Origin: Alteromonas halophila
GTDB lineage: Bacteria > Pseudomonadota > Gammaproteobacteria > Enterobacterales > Alteromonadaceae
Direction of reading: 5' to 3'
Assembly: GCF_014651815.1 (NCBI RefSeq)
Contig: NZ_BMXP01000001.1
Location: forward strand, 149,839-213,838
DNA: 64,000 nt
The notes below the pieces were generated by a model, which was given only the letters and a program-made list of their open reading frames with translations, made no database searches and was not told where the DNA came from. Each line of letters begins with the position of its first letter. The first letter of the stretch is position 1. Shown piece after piece: positions 9,653-18,994 of this stretch. The position numbers and the translations under genes were made by a program.

Positions 9653-10782
9653 ACAGTCTTCTGTGTCGTTTCATCGCCAGGTAAGTCTGACGGTAAGGTT
9701 GAGAGCATTTTTTCCAACCTGCAAAGCCAGGTATGGTGCCGAAATACCTGTTGACGCGCCTGAGTACGTCGCCGGTCATAGTCTTTATCGTCAATGCCGG
9801 CAAAAAATTGAGCCGGGGTGACAACCCCACTGCCCATAGTCTGGTTTACATAGGGACAGTCTACCGCCACAACCGGTGTTCCCATGGCCAGTGGATAAAC
9901 CACGCGCTCGTGTAAACCTCGTTCAAAACCGGGTGAGTGGTGAACTACAAAGCGGGCCGTTGACATCGCAGTTAATAAATCGTCAAACGGCAGACCGGCT
10001 GAATAGTGATGACGTGGCGCGACCGATTGATATTTTTCACTTTGACGACCGACCACCGTAAGCGTTACGTCCTCTGCGTCAAAGTAGTGTAAACGGGCTT
10101 CTCGTTGTTTTGCCCGCAAGTATTTGTCAACCAGTATACACAGCTTCAAAACATGCTTGTCGAGCCCGAGTCGCGCCGGTTTACCTGCCGCAGGCAGCAC
10201 ACAGATGACCTCCATAAAGCGCGATACAGACGTACACTGCTCTATGGCATAGCCCAGGTTATCCCAGCATGACGCAAGTTGTTTGTGGTAATAGTTTTTA
10301 TCAATGTAGGAAGCAGGAAAAAGTACCGTATCGTGTTTGTATTCGGTGGCGGTCTGGCTATACCGGTTTGTTTTCGCGCTGCTTATTGCATGGGCAAAAT
10401 ATTCTGCTTTGAAGCCACAGAGTGACGCGAACTGGACATGCTCCTGATCAATACAAAGTAACCTGACCTTCATGCCCCAGATGCGCCGGAGTACGTGAAT
10501 AGGGTGATCAACGCAAAAGACGTAAATTGGAATACTGGGCGCGAGCGCGCACACATCGGTACCATCTGGCCACTTTCCAAGTCCTACGCCATTAAAACTT
10601 ATGACAAAATCAAACGAAGACAGCGAGGGTAACGTTTCGAGGCCGGCTTTCAGCGTGTCTGGCGACTCAGCGTTTAGCAGTGCCGTATCGATCGCCATTT
10701 GCTTAAGGTCTGCAATAATCCCTGCTAAAAAATGTGAGACAACCCCATACTGATTCTGGCCGGTAAGTAAAAGTGCATGCAT
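9649..10782 (-). CDS. putative glycosyltransferase next to the flagellin gene
   Basis: A 377-residue soluble protein without signal peptide or membrane segment. The C-terminal third has HERVVYPLAMGTPVVAVDCPYV (about residues 290-311), the kind of donor-binding region seen in CgeB-like and GT-B glycosyltransferases. Upstream, VHHSPGFERGLHER is also typical. The first half is less conserved (VISFNGVGLGKWPDG, IYVFCVDHPIHVL). Its place between a pseF relic and the flagellin gene suggests that it transfers a nonulosonic acid or another sugar to flagellin. The acceptor and donor are inferred. GC content matches the core genome, so it probably belongs to the older locus. Confidence 0.65.
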   Translation of the reverse strand: MHALLLTGQNQYGVVSHFLAGIIADLKQMAIDTALLNAESPDTLKAGLETLPSLSSFDFVISFNGVGLGKWPDGTDVCALAPSIPIYVFCVDHPIHVLRRIWGMKVRLLCIDQEHVQFASLCGFKAEYFAHAISSAKTNRYSQTATEYKHDTVLFPASYIDKNYYHKQLASCWDNLGYAIEQCTSVSRFMEVICVLPAAGKPARLGLDKHVLKLCILVDKYLRAKQREARLHYFDAEDVTLTVVGRQSEKYQSVAPRHHYSAGLPFDDLLTAMSTARFVVHHSPGFERGLHERVVYPLAMGTPVVAVDCPYVNQTMGSGVVTPAQFFAGIDDKDYDRRRTQARQQVFRHHTWLCRLEKMLSTLPSDLPGDETTQKTV

Positions 10783-10902
10783 AAGAAAGCGTTAGTCACT
10801 TTTTTATTTGATTGTGATGATAATAACAGCCTCCATGCGTATAAGTGAGTGCTGTGAGGTATAAATTTTCATACACAATGCAGGCCGTCAGTTGCTTACT
10901 AA

Positions 10903-10919
10903 TTGGTCAGTGTTCTGCT
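10903..10919 (+). promoter_or_regulatory. possible sigma-54 promoter of the flagellin gene
   Basis: TTGG and CTGC are spaced so that GG and GC lie 10 bases apart, as at -24/-12. About 9 of 13 consensus positions match; the middle of the -24 box is poor. A start about 12 bases downstream would leave a leader of about 22 bases with a good ribosome site (GAGGTGG). A sigma-28 promoter would be the usual alternative, but I found no TAAA-N15-GCCGATAA at correct spacing. Confidence 0.3.
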
Positions 10920-10951
10920 AAGCTTACGTAAGGTCTAAATAGAGGTGGCGT

Positions 10952-11755
10952 ATGTTCGAGATCAATGGTCCACAGTCCAATTCGTCTTTACTGAACCAGG
11001 TTCAGCAAAAGCGTGAGACACTGTTTGAGCAGCTGTCCAGTGGTCAGCGCGTGAACAGTGCCGCTGATGGCGCTGCGGCGCAGCAGATTATCGACCGACT
11101 GACGTCGCAGGTCGAAGGCAATCGTCAGGCAATCAGTAATGCCTACGATGGTATATCACTGGCGCAGATAGCTGAAGGCGGACTTGAAGGCATTAATCAG
11201 GACGCTGAGCGGATCCGGGAACTGACATTGCAGGCAGGCAACGGCGCGCTTAACAACGCCGACCGTCAGGCCATTCAGTCTGAAATAACTCAGTTGCAGG
11301 ACAATATTTCTCAAACCATTGAGCAAACCAACATTGGCGGAAAGCCGCTGTTGTCGCAGGATTCTGAGATCCAGTTTCAGGTTGGCGCTAATCCGGGACA
11401 GTCTGTCGGGGTCCAAACCCAGGATGTCGGCAGTCAACTCAGTAACCTGTTGTCCGTTGACCTTACCGGCGGCACCAGCGTGGAAGATGCCCTGAATGCC
11501 GCAGATGAGGCGATTCAGACTATTGGTGGCGCGCGTTCTGATTTAGGTGCCGTGCAAAACCGTTTTGAGAGTACCGCACGTTCGTTATCAGACGCTGATA
11601 TTAATGCCGCGCAAGCGCGCAGCCGAATTCAGGATACTGACTTCGCGCAGGCTGTGTCTGAACAGGTCGCTAATGATGTGCGGGGGCAGGCAGCATTGAC
11701 CGTGCAGTCACAAGCCAATCAGCAACAGGGTCAGGTGCTGGCGCTGCTCAATTAA
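10952..11755 (+). CDS. flagellin, short form
   Basis: Structural filament subunit exported by the flagellar type III system. At 267 residues it contains only the conserved D0/D1 N- and C-terminal helices with a minimal centre and no D2/D3 insertion. The N-terminal part has LSSGQRVNSAADGAAAQQI (about 28-46, normally LSSGxRINSAxDDAAG) and the C-terminal part RIQDTDFAQAVSEQV and a Gln-rich end. The very N-terminus (MFEINGPQSNSS) lacks the common VNTN start, so it is a divergent flagellin. Ser and Thr in the central region are possible glycosylation sites. A hairpin follows the gene. flaG, fliD and fliS, usually next to flagellin genes in related bacteria, are not here. Confidence 0.88.
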   Translation: MFEINGPQSNSSLLNQVQQKRETLFEQLSSGQRVNSAADGAAAQQIIDRLTSQVEGNRQAISNAYDGISLAQIAEGGLEGINQDAERIRELTLQAGNGALNNADRQAIQSEITQLQDNISQTIEQTNIGGKPLLSQDSEIQFQVGANPGQSVGVQTQDVGSQLSNLLSVDLTGGTSVEDALNAADEAIQTIGGARSDLGAVQNRFESTARSLSDADINAAQARSRIQDTDFAQAVSEQVANDVRGQAALTVQSQANQQQGQVLALLN

Positions 11756-11762
11756 CAACACT

Positions 11763-11784
11763 GGTGGCGGGGCTACCTGCCACC
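11763..11784 (+). terminator. hairpin after the flagellin gene
   Basis: GGTGGCGGG and CCTGCCACC form a 9-bp stem (one G-T pair) around GCTA, starting 8 bases after the flagellin stop. No T tract follows, so it may act as an mRNA 3'-end stabiliser or a weak terminator. Confidence 0.4.
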
Positions 11785-11901
11785 CATTAAGGCTCTGCAT
11801 CTTCCCAGGCGCATCGTGACATTTACCGAGTGCTTGCTGGTCAATTATTCTGCGTTTTCAAAGGCTGAGACTTTATTTGTTCCTATTCTGTTAAACAGCA
11901 G

Positions 11902-11929
11902 TTGCGCTTGGATCTTTTACCGTTACAAT
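11902..11929 (+). promoter_or_regulatory. possible sigma-70 promoter of flrA
   Basis: TTGCGC and TACAAT are separated by 16 bases, about 50 bases before the flrA start. The -10 matches 5 of 6 positions, the -35 only 3 of 6. FlrA/FleQ genes head the flagellar hierarchy and are usually read by the housekeeping sigma factor, which fits. Confidence 0.35.
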
Positions 11930-11978
11930 TCATAGATGCGATAAACTATTATAAATAAAACGCGCAATCGGGGAATTG

Positions 11979-13430
11979 ATGAAGGACATTCTGCTTGTTA
12001 GTGATAACAGCGACCTAATCAAAAATTTAAGTACCATCATTACGTTTTTGGGCGAAAGTTGTCAGTCGCGCACGTTGTCCGACTGCCAGTCCTTTCTTGA
12101 TACCTCCGAAACGGAGGCTGTGCTGATTGATTATGCTAATCCCGAGCAGGTTAAGACGTTGGTCTCGGATTATCCGCACATTGCCTTTGTGGCCGTGAGT
12201 GACCAAAGTGTCGAAGTCGTCGCCGAACGCAATCTTGTCAGTGCAATCACACTGCCCATTACCTACCCTGTGTTAACCCAGGCGATACACCGCTGTCAGG
12301 AATATGGCAGACAGCGACCGGACAAGCGTTCGGCCAGTGGGACCAAAACCCGGTTATTTCGCAGTCTGGTCGGTAAATCCGGGCAAATTCAGGTGGTCAG
12401 ACGCCTGATCGAGCAGGTTGCACCTACAGACGCAACGGTACTTATCCTCGGCGAGTCGGGCACCGGCAAAGAAGTGGTAGCCCGCAACGTACATTTTCTG
12501 TCTGCCCGTCGTGAAGGGCCGTTTATTCCGGTCAATTGCGGTGCCATTCCCGGTGAATTGCTGGAAAGCGAGTTATTCGGCCACGAAAAGGGCGCATTTA
12601 CCGGTGCCATCGGGTCGCGCAAAGGACGGTTTGAACTGGCTGAAGGCGGCACTCTGTTTCTCGATGAAATTGGTGACATGCCCATGCAAATGCAGGTCAA
12701 GTTACTGCGCGTACTACAGGAGCGCACGTTCGAACGGGTGGGCGGAAATCGTGCCATGCAGTGCGATGTGAGAATTATTGCGGCTACCCACCGTGACCTC
12801 GAGGCGATGATCAACGAAGATAAATTTCGTGAAGATCTCTACTACCGACTGAATGTGTTTCCTATCGACAGCCCAGCGTTGCGGCAACGACGCGATGACA
12901 TTCCCCTGTTGCTTCAGGAGCTGAACAGCCGTATCCAGGGCGAGGGTGTCGATGGGGTTCGCTTTACTGAATCGGCCATTGCATCACTGATGGAACACGA
13001 CTGGGCAGGGAATGTACGGGAACTGTCGAACCTGGTTGAGCGTTTGTCTATTTTGTATCCTGGCGATATTGTTGATATTCAGGATTTGCCGGAAAAGTAT
13101 CAGTACGGTGATATTAAAGCCTACACGCCAGATTATCCGGAAGAGCTGCTAGAGCGTGAAGCGTTTAATGAGCTGTTTGCTGAATCTGCGGCGCAGGAAC
13201 AAGCCAAAGAGGGCAACGGGCAGGAAGGACAACAATATTCGTCGGCTCTGCCCGAAGAAGGCGTTAACCTTAAAGAATATCTGTCTGAGCTTGAGATTGA
13301 TATGATACGCCAGGCGCTGGAGCAGCAGGATTGGGTCGTAGCCCGGGCGGCTGACCGGCTTGGAATGCGTCGTACGACACTGGTTGAAAAGATGCGCAAG
13401 TACGACATTCAGCGCATAGAAGAAAGCTGA
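11979..13430 (+). CDS. flrA: sigma-54-dependent flagellar master regulator FlrA/FleQ
   Basis: Top activator of the polar flagellar hierarchy, expected to switch on flrBC and the fliE-type operons with RNA polymerase-sigma54. The 483-residue protein has an N-terminal FleQ-type receiver-like domain (1-120), a AAA+ domain with Walker A GESGTGKE (about 158-165), GAFTGA (about 205-210) that contacts sigma-54, and Walker [12 protein letters not shown]-terminal Fis-type helix-turn-helix follows (about 440-480). The start is the ATG at 11979 after CGGGGAA; a TTG directly before it in frame is less likely. The region between AAA+ and HTH is acidic and Gln/Glu-rich. Confidence 0.93.
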   Translation: MKDILLVSDNSDLIKNLSTIITFLGESCQSRTLSDCQSFLDTSETEAVLIDYANPEQVKTLVSDYPHIAFVAVSDQSVEVVAERNLVSAITLPITYPVLTQAIHRCQEYGRQRPDKRSASGTKTRLFRSLVGKSGQIQVVRRLIEQVAPTDATVLILGESGTGKEVVARNVHFLSARREGPFIPVNCGAIPGELLESELFGHEKGAFTGAIGSRKGRFELAEGGTLFLDEIGDMPMQMQVKLLRVLQERTFERVGGNRAMQCDVRIIAATHRDLEAMINEDKFREDLYYRLNVFPIDSPALRQRRDDIPLLLQELNSRIQGEGVDGVRFTESAIASLMEHDWAGNVRELSNLVERLSILYPGDIVDIQDLPEKYQYGDIKAYTPDYPEELLEREAFNELFAESAAQEQAKEGNGQEGQQYSSALPEEGVNLKEYLSELEIDMIRQALEQQDWVVARAADRLGMRRTTLVEKMRKYDIQRIEES

Positions 13431-13503
13431 GTTGTCAGAGAATTGACAGCAGTCCTGCAGAAAAATCTCCCCTTAACTCACTGTATTTTATAAGAATGTA
13501 AAG

Positions 13504-13520
13504 CTGGCACAAGACCTGCT
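13504..13520 (+). promoter_or_regulatory. sigma-54 promoter of flrBC
   Basis: CTGGCACAAGACCTGCT matches the consensus TTGGCACR-N4-TTGCW at all but two defined positions, with GG and GC 10 bases apart. It lies 47 bases before the flrB start, giving a leader of about 35 bases. In Vibrio-type systems flrBC is the first FlrA target, so the position is as expected. Confidence 0.75.
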
Positions 13521-13566
13521 TTATGTGTGTCAGATACGATTCCGTCTGCTTTTTGACGAGGACAGC

Positions 13567-14721
13567 ATGGCATACGACAGCAGCCTTCATATTACCGATA
13601 GCTATGATTTCACGCCTTACCCCGAGATCCCGACCACGGGGACAGGGAGTCAGTCTCAGCACTACACCAGCGATGCAGAAATTCAGCGCCTGCACCAACA
13701 GGCCGGTCGCTTGGAGCATTTGCTAAAGGTCATGCCTGCCGGCGTGATCGTGCTGGACGGCAAAGGGGTGGTCAGGCAGGCCAATGATCAGGCCAAAGCG
13801 TTGCTAGGTGAGCCGCTTGAAGCAGAAGTCTGGCGCACAATCATCGCCCGTTCTTTTAAGCCCCGTGCCGATGACGGTCATGAAGTGTCGCTGGTCGATG
13901 GTCGCCGCGTTAAGTTGTCTATCACACCGCTTGAAAACGAGCCGGGCCAGTTAATTGTTATAACCGACTTAACAGAAACCCGCCGCCTGCAGGCTAGAGT
14001 AAGCCACATGCAGCGCCTGTCTTCACTGGGGAAAATGGTAGCATCGCTGGCACATCAAATCAGAACGCCACTCTCTGCGGCCATGCTGTATGCCTCAAAC
14101 CTCACACGTAAATCCTTGCCCCGCGAAGCAATGACACAGTTCGCTGGTAAACTCACCGACCGCCTTCAGGAGTTGGAGAATCAGGTTAACGACATGCTGC
14201 TGTTTGCGAAATCCGGCGAAGAGCAGGTGGTCAGTACGCTAAGCCTGAACGATCTGCAACAGGCCGTAGAACCTGGCGCAGAAGGTGTGATTCAGAGCGC
14301 CGGACAGTCAATTCAGTTCTCTGGCTTTGACGAAAACATCAGTTTCACCGGCAACATTACGGCTCTGCAGGGAGCGATACTAAATCTTATTCATAATGCC
14401 TGCCAGGTGAGTCCGAAGCAAAGTACGATTCAGGTCAGTGCCCGCACAGAAGACAACGATATCCGGATTGCTGTCACTGACCAGGGGCCAGGGATCCCTG
14501 CGCAACTGCAGAGCAAAGTGTTTGAGCCGTTCTTTACCACTAAAGCCCATGGCACCGGACTGGGTCTGGCTGTCGTGAAATCTGTGGTCAATGCCCATCA
14601 GGGACAACTGGCCGTGGAAAACTTGACCAGCGGTGGGGCTCGCTTTTCATTCTCACTACCACGTCACGGCGCTGCTGCGGCCGTGCGTGATACTCAGAGT
14701 TTAACAGGAGACGCGTCATGA
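13567..14721 (+). CDS. flrB: flagellar sensor histidine kinase FlrB/FleS
   Basis: Cytoplasmic kinase that phosphorylates FlrC. The start is taken at the ATG at 13567, which has GAGGAC just upstream (384 residues); the reading frame is open 14 codons further up but without a ribosome site. Domains in order are a PAS domain (about 50-145, GVIVLDGKGVVRQAND), HisKA with LAHQIRTPLSAAM (His about 163), and HATPase with the N box LNLIHNACQVSP and Gly boxes DQGPGIP and GTGLGLAVVKSVV. No membrane segment is present, as in FlrB. It overlaps flrC by 4 bases. Confidence 0.92.
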   Translation: MAYDSSLHITDSYDFTPYPEIPTTGTGSQSQHYTSDAEIQRLHQQAGRLEHLLKVMPAGVIVLDGKGVVRQANDQAKALLGEPLEAEVWRTIIARSFKPRADDGHEVSLVDGRRVKLSITPLENEPGQLIVITDLTETRRLQARVSHMQRLSSLGKMVASLAHQIRTPLSAAMLYASNLTRKSLPREAMTQFAGKLTDRLQELENQVNDMLLFAKSGEEQVVSTLSLNDLQQAVEPGAEGVIQSAGQSIQFSGFDENISFTGNITALQGAILNLIHNACQVSPKQSTIQVSARTEDNDIRIAVTDQGPGIPAQLQSKVFEPFFTTKAHGTGLGLAVVKSVVNAHQGQLAVENLTSGGARFSFSLPRHGAAAAVRDTQSLTGDAS

Positions 14722-16061
14722 GCGAAACGACCATACTTATTGTAGAAGATGATGCAGGCTTGCGAGAGGCGCTCGAAGACACGCTGATGCTGGCTGAGTA
14801 CCGGGTTATTGCTACAGACAGCGCCGAGTCGGCGCTGGCCAGGCTGTCGTCCTGTAACATTGATTTGGTTGTCAGCGACATTCAGATGGGAGAAATGAAC
14901 GGTCTGACGCTGCTCAAAAACATCAAAAGTAAATTTCCGCAGATGCCGGTATTGCTGATGACCGCCTATGCGACTATTGACGATGCGGTCCAGGCCATGC
15001 GCGATGGCGCAACAGATTACCTGTCTAAACCTTTTGCCCCCGAGGTGCTGCTAAATCTGGTCGGGCGCTATGCACCCGCGCAAAAAATTGAATCACGCAC
15101 CCCCGTGGTGGCCGATCCGTCCAGCCTCAAACTACTGGAGCTTTCCCGCAAGGTAGCAAAGTCTGAGGCCACGGTTATGGTGCTTGGGCCGAGTGGCTCG
15201 GGTAAAGAGGTGATTTCCCGCTATATCCATGATCAGTCCAGCCGTCAGGACGCGCCTTTTGTGGCAATAAACTGTGCGGCCATTCCGGAAAATATGCTGG
15301 AGGCAACCCTGTTTGGCTATGAGAAAGGGGCATTTACCGGCGCGGTACAGGCCTGCCCGGGAAAATTTGAACAGGCGCAAAACGGCACCCTGTTGCTGGA
15401 TGAGATTACCGAAATGGATTTAGGCCTGCAGGCAAAATTACTGCGGGTGCTGCAGGAGCGTGAAGTCGAACGCCTGGGTGGACGTAAAACCGTACAGCTG
15501 GACGTGCGGGTTATCGCCACCAGTAACCGCGACTTACGCCAGGCGGTTGAAGCTGGCACATTCCGTGAGGACTTGTTCTATCGCCTTAATGTCTTTCCTA
15601 TCATCTGGCGTCCTCTTGCCGAGCGCCCAGGAGATATTGTGCCGTTAGCTGAGCACCTTATTCAGCGCCACACATCCGGCCAGGGCATGAGTGCGGTACG
15701 ACTGACTGCCGCAGCGCGCAATAAGCTTAATCAGCATCAGTGGCCGGGTAATGTGCGGGAGCTTGAAAACGTTATTCAGCGTGCCCTTATTCTGTGTGAA
15801 GACGGTGAAATTGATTCAGATGATCTGATGATCGAGATGTCAGCCGTAAGTGGGCACGAGGGCGCGTCAGAAAGTCTCACAGAAGACAGCAGCCGGCTTG
15901 GATCGGAGTTACGCCATCAGGAGCACCAGATTATTCTGGATACACTGGAAATGTGTAACGGCAAGCGCAAGGACGTGGCAGAGAAACTGGGTATAAGCCC
16001 TCGTACGCTGCGCTATAAGCTGGCCCGCATGCGCGAGGACGGTATCAACGTGCCTGCCTGA
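14718..16061 (+). CDS. flrC: sigma-54-dependent flagellar response regulator FlrC/FleR
   Basis: Activates the later sigma-54 class of flagellar genes (hook, basal body) after phosphorylation by FlrB. The 447-residue protein has a receiver domain with the phosphorylated Asp at position 54 (VVSDIQMGEMNG) and Lys in LSKPFAPE. The AAA+ domain has Walker A GPSGSGKE and GAFTGA, followed by a Fis-type HTH at the C-terminus (RKDVAEKLGISPRTLRYKL). It is immediately followed by the 160-bp tandem repeat array, so there is no recognisable terminator between it and fliE. Confidence 0.93.
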   Translation: MSETTILIVEDDAGLREALEDTLMLAEYRVIATDSAESALARLSSCNIDLVVSDIQMGEMNGLTLLKNIKSKFPQMPVLLMTAYATIDDAVQAMRDGATDYLSKPFAPEVLLNLVGRYAPAQKIESRTPVVADPSSLKLLELSRKVAKSEATVMVLGPSGSGKEVISRYIHDQSSRQDAPFVAINCAAIPENMLEATLFGYEKGAFTGAVQACPGKFEQAQNGTLLLDEITEMDLGLQAKLLRVLQEREVERLGGRKTVQLDVRVIATSNRDLRQAVEAGTFREDLFYRLNVFPIIWRPLAERPGDIVPLAEHLIQRHTSGQGMSAVRLTAAARNKLNQHQWPGNVRELENVIQRALILCEDGEIDSDDLMIEMSAVSGHEGASESLTEDSSRLGSELRHQEHQIILDTLEMCNGKRKDVAEKLGISPRTLRYKLARMREDGINVPA

Positions 16062-16075
16062 TTTGCATGTGTTTC

Positions 16076-16766
16076 GCTCCGGCTGCAGGTGACGCTGTCA
16101 CCCTCGCTGCACGCCGTAAACCCCTCCATGGGGGCTCCGCTGCCGCATCCCTGCGGCAGAGGGCATCGAGATGCAACAGCGCCCCCTGCATTTTAAGCTG
16201 CTGTCACACTTCACCGAAGTCAGTGAATATGCATCGCTCTGGCTGCAGGTGACGCTGTCACCCTCGCTGCACGCCGTAAACCCCTCCATGGGGCTCCGCT
16301 GCCGCATCCCTGCGGCAGAGGGCATCGAGATGCAACAGCGCCGCCTGCATTTTAAGCTGCTGTCACACTTCACCGAAGTCAGTGAATATGCATCGCTCTG
16401 GCTGCAGGCAACGCTGTCACCCTCGCTGCACGCCGTGAACCCCTCCATGGGGGCTCCGCTGCCGCTTCCCTGCGGCAGAGGGCATCGAGATGCAGCACCG
16501 CCGCCTGCATGTTAAGTTGCCGTCACATTTCACTGTAGCCGGTAAGTGTGCTGAGTTGGGGATGCAGGCGACGCTGTCACCCTCGCTGCACGCCGTGAAC
16601 CCCTCCATTGGGGCTCCGCTGCCGCTTCCCTGGGCAGAGGGCATCGAGATGCAACAGCGCCCCCTGTATTTTAAGTTTCTCTCACACTTCACCGGAGTCG
16701 GTGAGTATGCATTGCTCCGGTTGCAGGCAACGCTGTCATCCTCGCTGCACGCCGTGACCCCTTCCC
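16076..16766. repeat. 160-bp tandem repeat array, about 4.3 units
   Basis: Units begin at about 16081, 16241, 16400, 16560 and 16719 (GGCTGCAGG or a variant), a period of 159-160 bases; the fifth is cut after about 47 bases. Units 1-3 are nearly identical, units 4-5 more diverged. Each unit carries a short inverted repeat GTGAC/GTCAC or its variant, then CTGCCGCA-TCCC-TGCGGCAG (8-bp stem, 4-base loop; damaged in unit 4), then TTCAC…GTGAA about 8 bases apart. The unit length is not a multiple of three and both strands stay open only by chance of composition, so I take it as non-coding. It fills the gap between flrC and fliE. The central 56-base block recurs at 63851-63906. Confidence 0.9.
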
Positions 16767-16860
16767 TGATTTTGGATGGCGTACTATTCATCATCAGGGG
16801 CTGACCTGTCATTTTTTTGGCTGAATTCTATAACCTACTGAAAATTATCAAATATAAAAG

Positions 16861-16877
16861 TTGGTGCGGTATTTGCC
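16861..16877 (+). promoter_or_regulatory. sigma-54 promoter of the fliE operon
   Basis: TTGGTGCGGTATTTGCC has GG and GC at the right 10-base spacing and about 10 of 13 consensus matches, including TTGG and TTTGC. It lies about 60 bases before fliE and downstream of the repeat array, so it can drive the long fliE-fliJ transcript under FlrA or FlrC. Confidence 0.7.
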
Positions 16878-16937
16878 TTTATCTCCATAGACGACATAAA
16901 AACGCCAGTAAACTGGCAGCAATCACCGAGGTGAGTG

Positions 16938-17273
16938 ATGGAAGTTAACGCTAATAACCTGTATCAGGAAATGCAAAACATGATCAGTCAGGCCAGACTG
17001 ACTGAAAATCAGGTTCAGCCCCAGGAGCTGGTGCAACAGAACCAGTCTGCTAGCGAGTTCTCGACCATGCTTCAAAACGCCGTGGACGGGGTGAACTCAA
17101 TGCAACTGGAGTCAAAAGACATGCAACAGCGCTTTGAGCTGGGTGACAAATCATTAAGCCTGGCCGAGGTCATGCTGGCCAAGGAAAAATCCGGAATCGC
17201 GTTTGAAGCCACCATGCAGGTGCGCAATAAAGTGCTGGAAGCCTACAAACAAATTATGAATATGCCGGTGTAA
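16938..17273 (+). CDS. fliE: flagellar hook-basal body complex protein FliE
   Basis: Periplasmic adaptor between the MS ring and the proximal rod, exported by the flagellar system. The protein has 111 residues from the ATG at 16938; a GTG lies just upstream in frame, but GAGGTGAG is best spaced to the ATG. The C-terminal half has the family signature LSLAEVMLAKEKSGIAFEA and ends in MQVRNKVLEAYKQIMNMPV. First gene of the basal-body operon, 12 bases before fliF. Confidence 0.9.
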   Translation: MEVNANNLYQEMQNMISQARLTENQVQPQELVQQNQSASEFSTMLQNAVDGVNSMQLESKDMQQRFELGDKSLSLAEVMLAKEKSGIAFEATMQVRNKVLEAYKQIMNMPV

Positions 17274-17285
17274 GTGGGGTAAGTC

Positions 17286-18983
17286 ATGGCAGAAGCAACG
17301 GGCAATGATATCGCCGTTTCAGATCAAAACGCGTCATCGGAGAATGAGCCGGAGAATAAAGCCGGATTTATGGATACCCTGGGCAGCGCCGACATGGTGC
17401 GCCAGATGGCACTGGTGGTAGTGCTGGTTATCTGTATCGCGATCGCTGTTTTTATTCTGATTTGGGCGCAGGAGCCTGACTACCGGCCATTGGCAAAAAT
17501 GGAAACTCAGGAGCTTATTGAGACCCTGGACTACATGGATGCTAACCAGATTGACTACAAGCTGGAGGGGAACACCCTTTACGTCCGGGCTGATGAATTT
17601 CAGAATATCCGCCTGGGTATGGCGCGTCAGGGCCTGACCCAGACAGAGCAGAATGGCTCTGACATCATTATGCAGGACATGGGCTTTGGGGTGAGTCAGA
17701 GGGTTGAGGCTGAACGCCTTAAACATGCCCGAGAGCAGCAAATTGCGTCAACTATTCAGGACATGTCCGGGATTCAGAAAGCCCGCGTGTTACTGGCAAT
17801 GCCTAAAGAAAACGTGTTTGCCCGGCGTGAGAAAAAAGCCTCGGCAACCGTGGTACTGACCGCAAAACGAGGTGCGGTGATAAGCGGTGAAGAAGTCGAT
17901 TCAGTGGTCGATATTGTGGCCTCAGCGGTACAGGGCATGGAGCCTTCTAAAGTCACAGTGACTGACTCAAACGGCCGTCTGCTTAATTCCGGCTCACAGG
18001 ACTCAATGAGCGCCCGTGCCAGAAAAGAATACGAAATTGAACAAAAGCGCGAGCAGGAGTACCTGGATAAAATCGACTCTATTCTTATTCCGGTTCTGGG
18101 CGTGGGCAACTATACGGCGCAGGCCGATGTGACCATGGATTTTACTGCCATGGAACAGACACAGCGCAGCTATAATCCGGACTTACCAGCCGTACGCAGT
18201 GAAATGATCATTGAGGAGAACAGTGTTGGCGGGGGCGCAGGTGGCATTCCCGGCGCGCTGACAAATCAGCCGCCGCTGGAGTCCAATATTCCTGAAAATG
18301 CCGTGGGAGAAAGTACTCAGCAAGCCGCGCCAGGCCGCACATCAAAGGAAGAAACCCGCAACTATGAGCTGGACACCACCATCAGTCATACTAAAAAGCA
18401 AACGGGTACCATTCGCCGTCTGAGTGTGTCAGTCGCGGTTGACCATGTACGCAGCACAGCGGAGGACGGCAGCATGGAGTCCTCACCCCGTTCGCAGGAG
18501 CAACTGCTGAATATTCGGCGCTTACTGCAAGGCGGTATTGGCTTTGATGTGACCCGCGGCGATTCACTTGAGGTTGTCAGTGTGCCCTTTACCCGGGTTG
18601 ACAGTGGTGAGATTGAAGAAGTGCCGCTTTGGGAGCAACCTGGTTTTTTACCTATACTTAAGCTGGTCATTGGCGGGCTGGTCATCATGGTATTGATTAT
18701 CTTTGTTATTCGCCCAATGCTGCGCCGCCTGATCAACCCAGAAGAAACCAAAGAAAGTGATGACTTTGATGCAGACGAAGGACTGGATCTGGGGGATGAA
18801 ACCATTAGCATGTTGTCTACGGACTTTGATGAAGGACAGGTCGGTTTTGCCCAGGATGGCTCGCTGATGCTGCCTGACCTGCACAAAGATGAAGATGTGC
18901 TTAAAGCGGTACGTGCCCTGGTCGCCAATGAACCTGAGTTGTCAGCACAGGTGGTGAAAGGCTGGTTATTGCAGGATGAATAA
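17286..18983 (+). CDS. fliF: flagellar MS-ring protein FliF
   Basis: Builds the MS ring in the inner membrane. At 565 residues it has the normal length. A first membrane helix lies at about residues 39-60 (MALVVVLVICIAIAVFILIW). Two ring-building motifs of the YscJ/FliF type follow (about 65-240, with LGMARQGLTQ and ARVLLAMPKENVF), then the FliF C-terminal domain and a second membrane helix at about 457-478. The acidic C-terminal tail (DLHKDEDVLKAVRALVANEPELSAQVVKGWLL) is the FliG-binding segment. Followed 11 bases later by fliG. Confidence 0.95.
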   Translation: MAEATGNDIAVSDQNASSENEPENKAGFMDTLGSADMVRQMALVVVLVICIAIAVFILIWAQEPDYRPLAKMETQELIETLDYMDANQIDYKLEGNTLYVRADEFQNIRLGMARQGLTQTEQNGSDIIMQDMGFGVSQRVEAERLKHAREQQIASTIQDMSGIQKARVLLAMPKENVFARREKKASATVVLTAKRGAVISGEEVDSVVDIVASAVQGMEPSKVTVTDSNGRLLNSGSQDSMSARARKEYEIEQKREQEYLDKIDSILIPVLGVGNYTAQADVTMDFTAMEQTQRSYNPDLPAVRSEMIIEENSVGGGAGGIPGALTNQPPLESNIPENAVGESTQQAAPGRTSKEETRNYELDTTISHTKKQTGTIRRLSVSVAVDHVRSTAEDGSMESSPRSQEQLLNIRRLLQGGIGFDVTRGDSLEVVSVPFTRVDSGEIEEVPLWEQPGFLPILKLVIGGLVIMVLIIFVIRPMLRRLINPEETKESDDFDADEGLDLGDETISMLSTDFDEGQVGFAQDGSLMLPDLHKDEDVLKAVRALVANEPELSAQVVKGWLLQDE

Positions 18984-18994
18984 GAGATAGCAAG

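Noticed and set aside
10861..10900. Sigma-28 promoter before the flagellin gene (TAAA and GCCG)
   Set aside because: The two elements are 18 bases apart instead of about 15 and the -10 part matches poorly, so the weak sigma-54 site was listed instead.
16076..16766. CRISPR-like array
   Set aside because: Units are about 160 bases with no unique spacers and no cas genes nearby, so this is a plain tandem repeat.
16098..16812. Open frames on both strands over the 16-kb repeat array that could encode a repeat protein
   Set aside because: The unit is 159-160 bases, so successive units shift frame, both strands are equally open, no ribosome sites are present and the translations match no family. 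The openness follows from GC-rich repetition.
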